Shown here: positions 23,731-33,869 of the stretch, piece by piece
Layout: each line of letters starts with the position of its first letter
Numbering within the stretch: position 1 is the stretch's first letter
Assembly: GCF_019799945.1 (NCBI RefSeq)
Contig: NZ_JABGCH010000012.1
Coordinates: 1-64,000 of the forward strand
Direction: 5' to 3'
Source of the DNA: Modestobacter marinus
GTDB taxonomy: Bacteria; Actinomycetota; Actinomycetes; Mycobacteriales; Geodermatophilaceae
DNA: 64,000 bases
The notes under the pieces: model-generated
The model's input: only the letters and a program-made list of their open reading frames with translations
Databases searched by the model: none
What the model was told of the DNA's origin: nothing
Translations under genes and position numbers: made by a program

Positions 23731-24807
23731 ATGGCCCAGCACGAGGAACCCAGCAGGGCACGACGGGCGTTCCTCCGGGTCGACCGGACGGCCCGGGAGG
23801 CCGCCGAGGAGTTCCAGGCCGCCGCCGCGACCCGGTCCCGCGCCACCCGGGGCCGTACCCGCCCGGAGCCGGAGGACCCGCTGCGCACTTGTTGGGAACT
23901 CGACCGGGACCGGATCCTGCACGCCAAGGCCTTCCGCCGGCTGAAGCACAAGACGCAGGTCTTCCTGCACCCCGACGGCGACCACTTCGTCACCCGGCTC
24001 ACGCACACGCTGCAGGTCACCCAGGTGGCCCGGTCGCTGGCCCGCGCGCTGGGGCTGCACGAGACCCTGGCCGAGGCCATCGCGCTCGGCCACGACGTCG
24101 GGCACTCGCCGTTCGGCCACATCGGCGAGGACGCGCTCGACCCGTACGTGCCCGGCGGCTGGCACCACGCCGCGCAGGGGGTGCGAATCGTCGAGGTGCT
24201 CGAGGACCTCAACCTCACGTGGGAGGTCCGCGACGGCATCCGGGCGCACAGCTGGAAGATCACCCCGCCGCCGGCCACCCGGGAGGCGGAGTGCGTGCGG
24301 TTCGCCGACCGGATCGGCTACCTGTCGCACGACGCCCTCGACGCCGTCCGGGCCGGAGTGCTGCGTCCCGGGGACCTCCCGGCCCGCGCCCTGGCGACCT
24401 TCGGGCCGCCCGGGGGTCCCATGGTGGGCGCGATGATCGAGGCCGTCGTCGAGGGCACGCTCGCGGCAGACGCCGCCGGCGAAGAACCCGCCGTCCGGAT
24501 GGACCCCGAGGCGCTGGAGGCGATGCACGAGCTGCGCGAGTTCATGTTCGCGCGGGTCTACGAGTCCGACGTCGCGGCCGGGCAGAAGCACGTGGCGATC
24601 GACGTCATCCGGCGGCTGGTCGACCACCACCTGGCCCATCCGGAGCTGATCCCGGCCAGCTACCGCGACACCGAGGCCGACCTGGTCACCCAGGTCGTCG
24701 ACCACGTCACCGGGATGACCGACCGGTTCGCCCTCGCCACCCACGACCGGCTCTTCGACGACACCGCGTCGATGCGGATGCGACCGCTGCTGGGCATCAC
24801 ACGGTGA
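23731..24807 (+). CDS. dgt: dNTP triphosphohydrolase (dGTPase family)
   Basis: 358 residues from ATG at 23731, 2 nt after the mshC stop. HD-domain metal motifs are visible: THTLQVTQVARSL, ALGHDVGHSPFGHIGE (HD pair), FADRIGYLSHD, plus the N-terminal RDRILHAKAFRRLKHKTQVF that contacts nucleotide. It should hydrolyse dNTPs to nucleosides and triphosphate, keeping the dNTP pool balanced. The length is right for the short actinobacterial type. Confidence 0.93.
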   Translation: MAQHEEPSRARRAFLRVDRTAREAAEEFQAAAATRSRATRGRTRPEPEDPLRTCWELDRDRILHAKAFRRLKHKTQVFLHPDGDHFVTRLTHTLQVTQVARSLARALGLHETLAEAIALGHDVGHSPFGHIGEDALDPYVPGGWHHAAQGVRIVEVLEDLNLTWEVRDGIRAHSWKITPPPATREAECVRFADRIGYLSHDALDAVRAGVLRPGDLPARALATFGPPGGPMVGAMIEAVVEGTLAADAAGEEPAVRMDPEALEAMHELREFMFARVYESDVAAGQKHVAIDVIRRLVDHHLAHPELIPASYRDTEADLVTQVVDHVTGMTDRFALATHDRLFDDTASMRMRPLLGITR

Positions 24808-25003
24808 CCCGCGCGGCAGCGTCCGGGTCCCGGCCCACCTTGGTGGGCAAGAACGACACCTGACGAGGTCCGCGATCACCCCTGCGGTACCTGCTGCGGC
24901 ACCTCGCTGCGGCCCACCCTGTGGTGGACGGATCCCCGGACACGCAGGTAGGTAGCCCAGTGCCCAGCTCATACCGCGTCCAGCAGAGCGCAGGCGGTCG
25001 GCC

Positions 25004-27967
25004 ATGACGACCCAGCAACCGGGCGTCGTGATCGCCGGCTACCGGATCGAGTCACTGATCGGTCGCGGCGGGATGGCGGTCGTCTACCGCGCCGAGGACA
25101 TGCGGCTGGGCCGCAAGGTCGCGTTGAAGCTGCTCAGCCCCCAGCTGGCGGACAACGAGCAGTTCCGGCAGCGCTTCGTCATGGAGTCCCGGCTGGCCGC
25201 ATCGCTGGACCACCCGAACATCGTCCCGATCTACGAGGCGGGGGAGTCCGCCGGGCAGCTGTTCATCGCGATGCGCTACGTCGTCGGCAGCGACCTCAAG
25301 GCGCTGCTCACCGCGAGTGGTCCGCTGACCCCGGAGCGGACGCTGCAGATCCTCGGCCAGGTCGCGGACGCCCTGGACTCCGCCCACGGGGCCGGGCTGG
25401 TGCACCGGGACGTTAAGCCGGGGAACGTCCTCGTGGCGGCCGGCGCGGAGCGCCCCTGGCAGGTCCGCGGCGACCACGTCTACCTCACCGACTTCGGCCT
25501 GACCAAGCGCACCGCCGGGCTGTCGAGCGGGCTGACCGGCACCGGGCACTTCCTCGGCACCGCCGACTACGTCTCACCCGAGCAGATCCAAGGTCGGCCC
25601 GTCGGCCCGGCCACCGACATCTACGCGCTGGGCTGCGTGGCCTACGAGTGCCTGACCGGGCAGCTGCCATTCCGTCGCGAGGAGGACGCCGCGCTGCTGT
25701 GGGCGCACCTGGTCGAGCCGCCGCCGCCGGTCACCGCGGCCCGGCCAGAGGTCCCCGCGGCGGTCAACGCGGTGGTGGCCCGGGCCATGGCCAAGGAGCC
25801 CGCGGACCGGTACGGCTCCTGCGAGGAGTTCGTGGACGAGCTGGAGCTGGCCCTCGGCGGGCACGCCTCCCCGTCCGGGCCTGCCGAGCCGCGGGTCCAC
25901 GGCGGCGCAGCGGCCGTTCGCCCCGACACGGCGTCGGACCGCTCCGGTCCCTTCGCGCCCATCTCCGCGTCGGTGGACCACCAGCCCGACCTGGTGGACG
26001 ACGCCGGGTCGGACCGGGACGACGACGACCGAGGCGCCGGTCGGGCGCAGGAGCCCGTCGCTGCGCCGGCCGCGCTGACGGACTCGGACGACCTCCCCAC
26101 GGTCGTCGGTGTGGCCGGTGCGACCCCGTCGGACGTGACTGGGGATCCGCGGCCGAGCGGCTCCCCGCGGCGTCGTCTCGCCCCGCGGATGGTCGCAGTC
26201 GGCCTGCTCACCCTCGCCCTGGGAGCCGGTGCGGTCGTGGTCGGCATGCCCGAATCGGGCAAGGCCACGGCCGTCGTGGCCGAGCCCGCGGACTCTCCCG
26301 GGAGCTACGCGTTCACCGAGCCACCCGCGCCGGGCGCCGCGGCAGCGGAGTTGACGGCGGCGTCGGTCGTCCCGGCGGAGGGCGGTGACCCGGCCGGCTC
26401 CGCCGGCGCGGTCGTGACGGTCTCCGGGGACACCGTCGGACTCTACGGCGGCATGGGTGCCGAGGCGTGCGACGCCGACGGCCTCGCCACCTACTTCGAG
26501 ACCCATCCGGACCGGGCGGAGGCCTGGGCCGGTGCCCAGGACATCGAGACCGGGCAGATCCGCGACTTCCTGGCGTCGCTCACCCCGGTGGTCCTCCGCA
26601 CCGACACGGCCGTCACGAACCACAGCTTCCGGGACGGCAGCGCGCAGCCCTACCAGGCCGTCCTGCAGGCCGGGAGTGCTGTGCTCATCGACGAGCGGGG
26701 CGTGCCCCGCGTCCGGTGTGCGTGCGGCAACCCGCTCCGCCCGCCAGCCGAGCTCGAAGCCGTCGAGTACACCGGCGAGCCATGGCCTGAGCTGGAGAGC
26801 AGTTCCGTGACGGTCGTCCAGCCGGCCCCGGCCACCATCCAGACCTTCGTCCTGGTCGTCGAGCAGCAGGACACGGCCGTGGTCGTCGACCGGCCGCGGG
26901 GCAGTGACGGTGCGTACGACCAGCCGGCTGCACCCGAGGTCGTCGAGGCCGCGCTGACCTTCTCCGCCGAGAACCCGGCGAGTGCCGTGTCGAGCGGCAA
27001 CACATCGAGCGGTGACCAGCCCGCCGGGGAGTCCACGTCGTCGTCGACCACCAGCACGGGTGAGGACACGGACCCCGGTACGGACCCCGGGACGGGCGAG
27101 GGCACCAACCCCGGCGCGAACTCGGGTACGGACCCCGGGAGTCGTGAGGGCGCCAACTTCGGCACGGGCACCGACCCGGGTACGGGTGAGGGCACCGACC
27201 CCGGGACGGGTGAGGGCACCGACCCCGGGACGGGTGAGGGCACCGACCCCGGTACGGACCCTGGGACGGGTGAGGGCACGGACCCTGGTCCGGGCGGGGG
27301 CACCGAGCCGGGTCCGGGTGGGGGCACGGACCCTGGTCCGGGCGGGGGCACCGAGCCGGGTCCGGGTGGGGGCACCGACCCTGGTCCGGGTGGGGGCACC
27401 GAGCCGGGTCCGGGTGGGGGCACGGACCCTGGTCCGGGTGGGGGCACCGAGCCGGGTCCGGGTGAGGGCACCGACCCCGGTACGGACCCTGGGACGGGTG
27501 AGGGCACGGACCCTGGTCCGGGCGGGGGCACCGACCCCGGGACGGGTGGGGGCACGGACCCTGGTCCGGGTGGGGGCACCGAGCCGGGTCCGGGTGAGGG
27601 CACCGAGCCGGGTCCGGGTGAGGGCACCGACCCCGGGACGGGTGAGGGCACCGAGCCGGGTCCGGGTGAGGGCACCGACCCCGGGACGGGTGAGGGCACG
27701 GACCCTGGTCCGGGCGGGGGCACCGACCCCGGGACGGGTGGGGGCACGGACCCTGGTCCGGGTGGGGGCACCGAGCCGGGTCCGGGTGAGGGCACCGACC
27801 CTGGTTCCGGTGGGGGCACCGAGCCGGGTCCGGGTGAGGGCACCGACCCTGGTTCCGGTGGTGGCACCGAGGAGGGCTCGGGCTCGGGCTCTGAGGGTGG
27901 TGCCGATTCGGAGACGGACGGCGGCGCCCCGCCGGAGGAGGCTCCGCCGCCCCCGACCTCCGCGTGA
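25004..27967 (+). CDS. Receptor-like Ser/Thr kinase with octapeptide-repeat tail
   Basis: 987 residues. Residues 13-285 are a PknB-type kinase domain: GRGGMAVVY (P-loop), VALKLL (Lys), LVHRDVKPGNVLV (catalytic loop), LTDFGLTKR, GTADYVSPEQ. A disordered juxtamembrane region and one membrane helix (about 392-415, VAVGLLTLALGAGAVVVGM) follow. The extracellular part (about 440-600, DACDADGLATYF-like Cys, VTNHSF, VRCACGNPLRPP) resembles DUF6777, which I recall from Streptomyces kinases. From about residue 689 to 957 come ~28 copies of GT[D/E]PG[P/T/S]G[G/E], then an acidic tail. The repeats probably span the cell wall. No ligand is known. It has its own ~200-bp upstream region and a strong terminator. 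Confidence 0.92.
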   Translation: MTTQQPGVVIAGYRIESLIGRGGMAVVYRAEDMRLGRKVALKLLSPQLADNEQFRQRFVMESRLAASLDHPNIVPIYEAGESAGQLFIAMRYVVGSDLKALLTASGPLTPERTLQILGQVADALDSAHGAGLVHRDVKPGNVLVAAGAERPWQVRGDHVYLTDFGLTKRTAGLSSGLTGTGHFLGTADYVSPEQIQGRPVGPATDIYALGCVAYECLTGQLPFRREEDAALLWAHLVEPPPPVTAARPEVPAAVNAVVARAMAKEPADRYGSCEEFVDELELALGGHASPSGPAEPRVHGGAAAVRPDTASDRSGPFAPISASVDHQPDLVDDAGSDRDDDDRGAGRAQEPVAAPAALTDSDDLPTVVGVAGATPSDVTGDPRPSGSPRRRLAPRMVAVGLLTLALGAGAVVVGMPESGKATAVVAEPADSPGSYAFTEPPAPGAAAAELTAASVVPAEGGDPAGSAGAVVTVSGDTVGLYGGMGAEACDADGLATYFETHPDRAEAWAGAQDIETGQIRDFLASLTPVVLRTDTAVTNHSFRDGSAQPYQAVLQAGSAVLIDERGVPRVRCACGNPLRPPAELEAVEYTGEPWPELESSSVTVVQPAPATIQTFVLVVEQQDTAVVVDRPRGSDGAYDQPAAPEVVEAALTFSAENPASAVSSGNTSSGDQPAGESTSSSTTSTGEDTDPGTDPGTGEGTNPGANSGTDPGSREGANFGTGTDPGTGEGTDPGTGEGTDPGTGEGTDPGTDPGTGEGTDPGPGGGTEPGPGGGTDPGPGGGTEPGPGGGTDPGPGGGTEPGPGGGTDPGPGGGTEPGPGEGTDPGTDPGTGEGTDPGPGGGTDPGTGGGTDPGPGGGTEPGPGEGTEPGPGEGTDPGTGEGTEPGPGEGTDPGTGEGTDPGPGGGTDPGTGGGTDPGPGGGTEPGPGEGTDPGSGGGTEPGPGEGTDPGSGGGTEEGSGSGSEGGADSETDGGAPPEEAPPPPTSA
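27177..27870 (+). repeat. 24-bp minisatellite coding the kinase tail
   Basis: About 28 tandem 24-bp units coding for GT[D/E]PGxGx, interrupted twice by an extra 12-bp GTDP unit. Neighbouring units are nearly identical at the DNA level, so length variation by slippage is likely. Confidence 0.9.
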
Positions 27968-27990
27968 CTCGAACCCCACCCCGAGACGAC

Positions 27991-28026
27991 GCTGCCCGGT
28001 CCGCCCCACGGGGCGGGCCGGGCAGC
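27991..28026 (+). terminator. Stem-loop terminator of the kinase gene
   Basis: GCTGCCCGGTCCGCCCC, loop AC, GGGGCGGGCCGGGCAGC: 17-bp stem with one T-G pair, 23 bp after the stop. No U-tract. Confidence 0.75.
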
Positions 28027-28050
28027 GGTTCAGCCGGGGCAGGTCGGGTC

Positions 28051-28317
28051 GTGCCGCCGCGGCGGCGCAGCGGAGGGACCGCCTCCCTCTCGCCCCTCGC
28101 AGGCTCGGGGCGAGCCTCCGGAGGCGGCCGGTTCAGGTCGTGCCGCCGCGGCGGCGCAGCGGAAGGACCGCCTCCCTCTCGCCCCTCGCAGGCTCGGGGC
28201 GAGCCTCCGGAGGCGGCCGGTTCAGGTCGTGCCGCCGCGGCGGCGCAGCGGAAGGACCGCCTCCCTCTCGCCCCTCGCAGGCTCGGGGCGAGCCTCCGGA
28301 GGCGGCCGGTTCAGGTC
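28051..28317. repeat. Three 89-bp tandem units copied from the PAC2 gene 3' end
   Basis: Units begin at 28051, 28140 and 28229; the next start, 28318, lies in the PAC2 coding end. Each unit carries the last ~20 bp of that reading frame plus one palindromic repeat (outer arms CCGCCTCC/GGAGGCGG, inner arms CTCGCCCC/GGGGCGAG, centre TCGCAGGCT). Units differ at about one base. This fills the gap between the kinase terminator and the PAC2 gene. Confidence 0.9.
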
Positions 28318-29171
28318 GTGCCGCCGCGGCGGCGCAGATACCTCTCGAACTCGCGGGCGATCTGGTCGCCGTTGGCCTGGGAGAGGTCGCTGGCGGTCTG
28401 CCGCTCCTCGAGGGAGCGCACGTACTCGACGACCTCGTCGTCCTCCTGGGCCATCTCCGAAACCGTCTTCACCCACTCCGCGGCCTGCTCCGGCAGGGTG
28501 CCCAGAGGCACGGTGAGCTCCAAGACCTCCTCCACGCGCTGCAGCAGCGCGACGGTCGCCTGCGGCGACGGCGGCTGGGAGACGTAGTGCGGAACGGCGG
28601 CCCAGAAGCTCAGCGAGGGCAGCCCGGCCTGCACGCAGGCGTCCTGGAACACGCCGAGGATCCCGGTGGGGCCTTCGTACCGGGAGGTCTCCAGGCCCCA
28701 CTGACGCGCAGAGTCGGAGTCGTACGCCGAGCCGGTGACCGGGGTCGGCCGGGTGTGCGGGGTGTCGGCGAGCAGCGCGCCCAGCCCGATCACGGTGTGC
28801 GCGCCCAGCTCCTGGCACAGCTCGATGAGCTCCTCGCAGAAGCCGCGCCACCGCATGTTCGGCTCGATGCCCCTGATGAGGACGACGTGCCGTTCGGTGC
28901 CCGGGGGCTGCGCCACGGAGACGCGGGTGGTCGGCCACTCGATCCGCCGGCTCACCCCGTCGACCAGCGAGACGGTGGGCCGGTTGACCTGGAAGTCGTA
29001 GTAGTCCTCGGGGTCGAGCGCGGCCAGCGGGGTGGCGTCCCAGATCAGCTCCAGGTGCTCGACGGCACCGGTGGCGGCGTCCCCGGCGTCGTTCCACCCC
29101 TCGAACGCCACGACCACCACCGGGTCGTGCAGCGGGGGCAGCTCGTCTGCGGAGGGCTGGGGATCGATCAC
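28311..29171 (-). CDS. PAC2 family (proteasome-assembly-chaperone-like) protein
   Basis: 286 residues from a GTG. PAC2 fold motifs are present: PVVVVAFEGWNDAGDAATGAVEHL, HVVLIRGIEPNMRW, LGAHTVIGLGALLADTPHTRPTPVTGSA, YEGPTGILGVFQDACVQAGLPSLSFWAAVPHYV. A coiled, acidic C-terminal extension ends ERYLRRRGGTT. Eukaryotic PAC2 helps assemble the 20S core. The bacterial homologues are common in proteasome-bearing actinobacteria, but a chaperone role is unproven. The last ~20 coding bases are part of a tandem duplication that continues downstream. Confidence 0.88.
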   Translation of the reverse strand: MIDPQPSADELPPLHDPVVVVAFEGWNDAGDAATGAVEHLELIWDATPLAALDPEDYYDFQVNRPTVSLVDGVSRRIEWPTTRVSVAQPPGTERHVVLIRGIEPNMRWRGFCEELIELCQELGAHTVIGLGALLADTPHTRPTPVTGSAYDSDSARQWGLETSRYEGPTGILGVFQDACVQAGLPSLSFWAAVPHYVSQPPSPQATVALLQRVEEVLELTVPLGTLPEQAAEWVKTVSEMAQEDDEVVEYVRSLEERQTASDLSQANGDQIAREFERYLRRRGGTT

Positions 29172-29384
29172 CCTTCGAGCCTACGTCGATCCGCGCGCCC
29201 GACTCCGTCCACGAGCGGCCTGTCCCCTCGAAGGGTGCCCAGGGGGCGTTCCCCTGCCGGGCGGAAGTGAGACCATGGGCAGGCCGTTCGTGGACGACGA
29301 GGCGCTGAGGCCCGTCGGAACTGCCAGAGCCCTGGCGCCGGACGCTCCCGTGACCGTGCCCGACCGAGCTCCCGAGGTCTTCCC

Positions 29385-32300
29385 TTGTCCGACTCCCCAG
29401 ACCTGCGCCCCGACGCCACGGCGACGCTGACGGACCTGCTCCGCCGCCGGATCCTGGTGCTCGACGGCGCGATGGGCACGGCCATCCAGCGGAACCGCCC
29501 CGACGAGGCCGGCTACCGCGGGGAGCGGTTCGCCGACTGGCCCAGCGACGTGCAGGGCAACAACGACCTGCTCAGCATCACGCAGCCGGAGATCATCGCC
29601 GGCATCCACCGCGAGTACCTCGAGGCCGGCGCGGACCTCCTCGAGACCAACACGTTCAACGCCACCCGCATCTCGCTGGCCGACTACGGCATGCAGGAGC
29701 TCGCCTACGAGATCAACCTGGCCTCGGCCCGGCTCGCCCGCCGGGAGTGCGACGCGGTGAGCACCCCGGAGCGACCCCGCTGGGTGGTCGGCGCGATCGG
29801 CCCGACCAGCCGGACGGCGTCCATCTCGCCGGACGTCAACGACCCCGGGGCGCGCAACGTCTCCTTCGACGAGCTGGTCGAGGCCTACCTCGAGCAGGCC
29901 GACGGGCTGGTCGACGGCGGCGCCGACGCGCTGCTCATCGAGACGATCTTCGACACCCTGAACGCCAAGGCGGCCATCTTCGCCCTGGAGACGCTGTTCG
30001 AGCAGCGGGACCGCCGCTGGCCGGTGCTGATCTCCGGCACCATCACCGACGCCTCGGGCCGGACCCTCTCCGGCCAGGTCACCGAGGCCTTCTGGTACTC
30101 GGTGCGGCACGTCCGGCCGCTGCTGGTGGGGTTGAACTGCGCGCTCGGCGCGAAGGACATGCGGCCCTACATCGCCGAGCTGTCCCGGATGGCGGACACC
30201 TTCGTGTCCTGCTACCCGAACGCCGGGCTGCCCAACGCGTTCGGCGAGTACGACGAATCGCCCGAGGAGACCGCCGCCGTGGTCGGCGAGTTCGCCGACA
30301 GCGGCTTCGTGAACCTGGTCGGCGGCTGCTGCGGCACCACGCCCGCGCACATCGCCGCGATCGCCGGCGCGGTCGCCGGGACGGCGCCCCGCACGCCGCC
30401 CACGGTGCGCCCCGCGCTGCGGCTGTCCGGACTCGAGCCGCTGACCGTCGACGAGGACTCGCTGTTCGTCAACGTCGGCGAGCGCACGAACATCACCGGG
30501 TCCGCGCGCTTCCGGAAGCTGATCAAGGCAGGGGACTACGGCACCGCCCTCGCCGTCGCCCGCCAGCAGGTCGAGGCCGGCGCGCAGGTGATCGACGTCA
30601 ACATGGACGAGGGCATGATCGACGGCGTCGCGGCGATGGACCGCTTCCTGAAGCTGGTGGCCGCCGAACCCGACATCTGCCGCGTGCCCACCATGATCGA
30701 CTCCTCCAAGTGGGAGGTGATCGAGGCCGGGCTGAAGTGCGTCCAGGGCAAGGCGATCGTCAACTCCATCTCGCTCAAGAACGGTGAGGAGGAGTTCGTC
30801 CGGGAGGCCCGGCTGTGCCGGAAGTACGGCGCCGCCGTCGTGGTCATGGCCTTCGACGAGAACGGCCAGGCCGACAGCCTCGAGCGGCGCCGGCAGATCT
30901 GCCGCCGCGCCTACGACGTGCTGACCCAGCAGGTCGGGTTCCCGGCCGAGGACGTCATCTTCGACCCGAACGTCTTCGCGGTGGCGACCGGCATCGAGGA
31001 GCACGCCCGCTACGGGCTGGACTTCATCGAGGCGACCCGCTGGATCAAGGAGAACCTGCCCGGCGCGCTGGTCTCCGGCGGCGTCTCCAACGTCTCGTTC
31101 TCGTTCCGCGGCAACAACCGGGTGCGCGAGGCCATCCACGCGGTCTTCCTGTTCCACGCGATCGCGGCCGGCATGGACATGGGCATCGTCAACGCCGGTG
31201 CCCTCGAGGTCTACGACGAGGTGCCGGCCGACCTGCGGGAACGGATTGAGGACGTCATCCTCAACCGGCGCACGGACAGCACAGAGCGCCTCCTGGAGAT
31301 CGCCGGGGACTACGCCGCCGGCGAGGCCACCGTCGAGCCGGCCGCCGAGGAGTGGCGCGCCCTCCCGGTCGGCGAGCGCATCACCCACGCCCTGGTGAAG
31401 GGCATCGACGAGTTCGTCGAGGCCGACACCGAGGAACTGCGCCTGGAGATCGCCGCCCGCGGTGGCCGGCCGATCGAGGTGATCGAGGGCCCGCTGATGG
31501 CCGGCATGAACGTCGTCGGCGACCTGTTCGGCGCGGGCAAGATGTTCCTGCCGCAGGTGGTCAAGTCCGCGCGGGTCATGAAGAAGGCCGTCGCGCACCT
31601 GGTCCCGTACATCGAGGCGGAGCGGCAGCCGGGCGACGTCGATCGCAGCAACGGCACGGTCGTCATGGCCACGGTGAAGGGCGACGTCCACGACATCGGG
31701 AAGAACATCGTCGGCGTCGTCCTGCAGTGCAACAACTACGACGTCGTCGACCTCGGCGTGATGGTGCCCGGGCAGAAGGTGCTCGACGCCGCCAAGGAGC
31801 ACGGTGCGGACATCATCGGCCTGTCCGGGCTGATCACGCCGTCGCTGGACGAGATGGTGAACCTGGCCGGGGAGATGGAGCGGCAGGGCTTCGAGATCCC
31901 CCTGCTGATCGGCGGGGCGACCACCTCCCGGGCGCACACCGCGGTCAAGGTCGCGCAGCAGTACCACGGCCCGGTGGTCTGGGTGAAGGACGCGTCCCGA
32001 TCGGTGCCGGTGGTGGCGGCGCTGCTGTCGGACGAGCAGCGGCCCGCCCTGCTGGCCGAGGTGGAGGCGGACTACGCCGCGCTGCGGGCGCGGCACGCCG
32101 CCCGGCAGGACACCCGCACCCTGCTGCCGCTGGCCGCCGCCCGGGCCGCGGCGCCGCCGATCGACTGGACCGACTACCACCCGCCTCGGCCGCGGATGCT
32201 CCTGCAGCAGACCAAGGACGTCTGCACCGGGCCGGACTGCGACCACACGCACGGCAAGGCCACCCAGTTCGTCCGGACCTTCGCGGACTACCCGCTGGAG

Positions 32301-33179
32301 GAGTTGCGCGAGTACATCGACTGGCAGCCGTTCTTCAACGCCTGGGAGATCCGCGGCCGGTTCCCCGACGTCCTCAACAACCCGACGACCGGAGAGGCCG
32401 CCCGCCGGCTGTACGAGGACGCGCAGGCGATGCTCGACCGGATCGTCGAGGAACGGTGGCTGAGGGCCAGCGGGGTCCTGGGTCTCTTCCCGGCCAACCG
32501 GGTGGACGGCGAGGACATCGAGGTCTACACCGACGAGTCCCGCACCGCCGTCCGGGCCACCCTGCACCAGCTCCGCCAGCAGACCGAGGGGCGGGACGGC
32601 GCACCCCGCACGTCGCTGGCCGACTTCGTCGCCCCCAAGGACTCCGGCCTCCGCGACCACGTCGGCGCGTTCGCGGTGACCGCCGGACTGGGGTCGGCGG
32701 AGAAGGTCGCGGAGTTCAAGAAGGCGAACGACGACTACAGCGCCATCCTGCTCGAGTCGCTGGCCGACCGGCTCGCCGAGGCGTTCGCCGAGCGACTGCA
32801 CGAGCGGGTGCGCAGGGAGTTCTGGGGCTACGCACCCGACGAGGCGCTGGACAGCGAGGGGCTGATCGCGGAGCGGTACCACGGCATCCGCCCGGCGCCG
32901 GGGTACCCGGCGTGCCCGGAGCACACCGAGAAGCGGACCATCTGGCAGCTGCTCGACGTCGAGGCGGCCACCGGCATCCAGCTCACCGAGAGCATGGCGA
33001 TGTGGCCGGGGGCCGCGGTCAGCGGCCTGTACTTCTCCCATCCGCAGTCGCGGTACTTCGTGCTCGGCCGGATCGGCCAGGACCAGGTGGAGGACTACGC
33101 CCGGCGCAAGGGCTGGTCGGTCGCCGAGGCGGAACGCTGGCTCTCGCCGAACCTCGGCTACCGGACCGTCGACGAGTGA
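29385..33179 (+). CDS. metH: Cobalamin-dependent methionine synthase
   Basis: 1264 residues, full length, from a TTG at 29385; no in-frame ATG/GTG starts a better match. Domains in order: homocysteine-binding (1-325; [17 protein letters not shown] and GGCCGTTP with the zinc Cys), methyltetrahydrofolate-binding (about 360-630; [11 protein letters not shown]), cap and B12-binding (about 650-890; [14 protein letters not shown] with the cobalt-ligand His near residue 767, and [10 protein letters not shown]), and the AdoMet-binding reactivation domain (about 930-1264; [12 protein letters not shown]). It methylates homocysteine to methionine. I looked for B12 and SAM riboswitches in the 213-bp leader and did not recognise one. 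Confidence 0.97.
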   Translation: MSDSPDLRPDATATLTDLLRRRILVLDGAMGTAIQRNRPDEAGYRGERFADWPSDVQGNNDLLSITQPEIIAGIHREYLEAGADLLETNTFNATRISLADYGMQELAYEINLASARLARRECDAVSTPERPRWVVGAIGPTSRTASISPDVNDPGARNVSFDELVEAYLEQADGLVDGGADALLIETIFDTLNAKAAIFALETLFEQRDRRWPVLISGTITDASGRTLSGQVTEAFWYSVRHVRPLLVGLNCALGAKDMRPYIAELSRMADTFVSCYPNAGLPNAFGEYDESPEETAAVVGEFADSGFVNLVGGCCGTTPAHIAAIAGAVAGTAPRTPPTVRPALRLSGLEPLTVDEDSLFVNVGERTNITGSARFRKLIKAGDYGTALAVARQQVEAGAQVIDVNMDEGMIDGVAAMDRFLKLVAAEPDICRVPTMIDSSKWEVIEAGLKCVQGKAIVNSISLKNGEEEFVREARLCRKYGAAVVVMAFDENGQADSLERRRQICRRAYDVLTQQVGFPAEDVIFDPNVFAVATGIEEHARYGLDFIEATRWIKENLPGALVSGGVSNVSFSFRGNNRVREAIHAVFLFHAIAAGMDMGIVNAGALEVYDEVPADLRERIEDVILNRRTDSTERLLEIAGDYAAGEATVEPAAEEWRALPVGERITHALVKGIDEFVEADTEELRLEIAARGGRPIEVIEGPLMAGMNVVGDLFGAGKMFLPQVVKSARVMKKAVAHLVPYIEAERQPGDVDRSNGTVVMATVKGDVHDIGKNIVGVVLQCNNYDVVDLGVMVPGQKVLDAAKEHGADIIGLSGLITPSLDEMVNLAGEMERQGFEIPLLIGGATTSRAHTAVKVAQQYHGPVVWVKDASRSVPVVAALLSDEQRPALLAEVEADYAALRARHAARQDTRTLLPLAAARAAAPPIDWTDYHPPRPRMLLQQTKDVCTGPDCDHTHGKATQFVRTFADYPLEELREYIDWQPFFNAWEIRGRFPDVLNNPTTGEAARRLYEDAQAMLDRIVEERWLRASGVLGLFPANRVDGEDIEVYTDESRTAVRATLHQLRQQTEGRDGAPRTSLADFVAPKDSGLRDHVGAFAVTAGLGSAEKVAEFKKANDDYSAILLESLADRLAEAFAERLHERVRREFWGYAPDEALDSEGLIAERYHGIRPAPGYPACPEHTEKRTIWQLLDVEAATGIQLTESMAMWPGAAVSGLYFSHPQSRYFVLGRIGQDQVEDYARRKGWSVAEAERWLSPNLGYRTVDE

Positions 33180-33187
33180 GGAGATCA

Positions 33188-33862
33188 GTGCAGTCACTGG
33201 AAGCGGTGCTGTTCGACATGGACGGCACGCTGGTCGAGACCGAGCACTACTGGGACCGCTCGCTGGAATTGCTCGCCGAGGACTTGGGCGGCCGGATGTC
33301 CGCCGAGGTGCGGCCGGCGATGGTCGGCGTCGCCGTGCCGGTGTCGCTGCAGCTGCTGTACGCCGACCTCGGGGTCACCCGGACCGCGGCGGAGCAGCTG
33401 CGGGACGACGTCTTCCTCTACGAGACCACCGGTCGGCAGATCGAGGCTGGTGTGCAGGGCCGCCCGGGGGCGCTGGAGCTGCTGTCCGCCGTCCGGGCCG
33501 CCGGGCTGCGCACCGCGCTGGTGACCTCCACCCACCGCCGGCTCGCCGACCGGGTGCTGGCCCAGGTCGGACCGGAGTTCTTCGACGTCACCGTGTGCGG
33601 CGACGAGGTCCCGGCGACCAAACCCGACCCGTCGCCCTATCTGCAGGCGATGGCGGCGCTCGGGGTGGGGCCCGCGTCGTGCGTGGTCATCGAGGACTCA
33701 CTGGCCGGGATCACCGCGGGCCTGGCCGCAGGCGCCACCGTGGTCGGGGTGCCGACGTTGCAGTCACTGGAACCACAGGACGGCCTGGTCCTGCGGTCCA
33801 CTCTCGCCGGGCTGACCGTCGAGGACCTGCGGGCGCTGCTCGACGACCGGATCGCCGCCTGA
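33188..33862 (+). CDS. HAD-family hydrolase (beta-phosphoglucomutase-like)
   Basis: 224 residues from GTG at 33188, 8 nt after metH, with GAGGAGAT as ribosome site. HAD motifs: LFDMDGTLVETE (nucleophile and acid Asp), ALVTSTH (motif II), KPDPSPY (Lys), CVVIEDSLAGITAGLAAG (motif IV). The helical cap after motif I places it in subfamily IA. It probably dephosphorylates a small sugar phosphate or nucleotide. Likely co-transcribed with metH. Confidence 0.9.
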   Translation: MQSLEAVLFDMDGTLVETEHYWDRSLELLAEDLGGRMSAEVRPAMVGVAVPVSLQLLYADLGVTRTAAEQLRDDVFLYETTGRQIEAGVQGRPGALELLSAVRAAGLRTALVTSTHRRLADRVLAQVGPEFFDVTVCGDEVPATKPDPSPYLQAMAALGVGPASCVVIEDSLAGITAGLAAGATVVGVPTLQSLEPQDGLVLRSTLAGLTVEDLRALLDDRIAA

Positions 33863-33869
33863 CCTCGGT

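Noticed and set aside
24808-25003. Short reading frames in the 196-bp gap before the kinase gene
   Set aside because: No ribosome site or conserved sequence. GCCCACCTTGGTGGGC forms a small hairpin that may terminate the dNTPase transcript, but support is thin.
25574-28009. 811-codon minus-strand frame opposite the kinase, with RTRVRALTR repeats
   Set aside because: The repeats are the antisense reading of the kinase's coding minisatellite; no start region or domain supports a gene.
28051-28337. Regular repeat array considered as CRISPR
   Set aside because: The 89-bp units are contiguous without unique spacers and include a gene's coding end; this is a tandem duplication, not CRISPR.
26982-29270. 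762-codon plus-strand frame over the kinase tail and PAC2 gene
   Set aside because: Shifted-frame reading of the minisatellite followed by antisense of PAC2.
29172-29384. Possible B12 or SAM riboswitch before metH
   Set aside because: I found no B12 box, no SAM-I/SAM-IV core sequence and no matching helix order; only generic GC-rich pairing.
29181-33197. 1338-codon minus-strand frame opposite metH
   Set aside because: It is the antisense shadow of metH, made of Val/Leu/Asp/Gly/Arg-rich sequence without motifs; metH is full length and conserved throughout.
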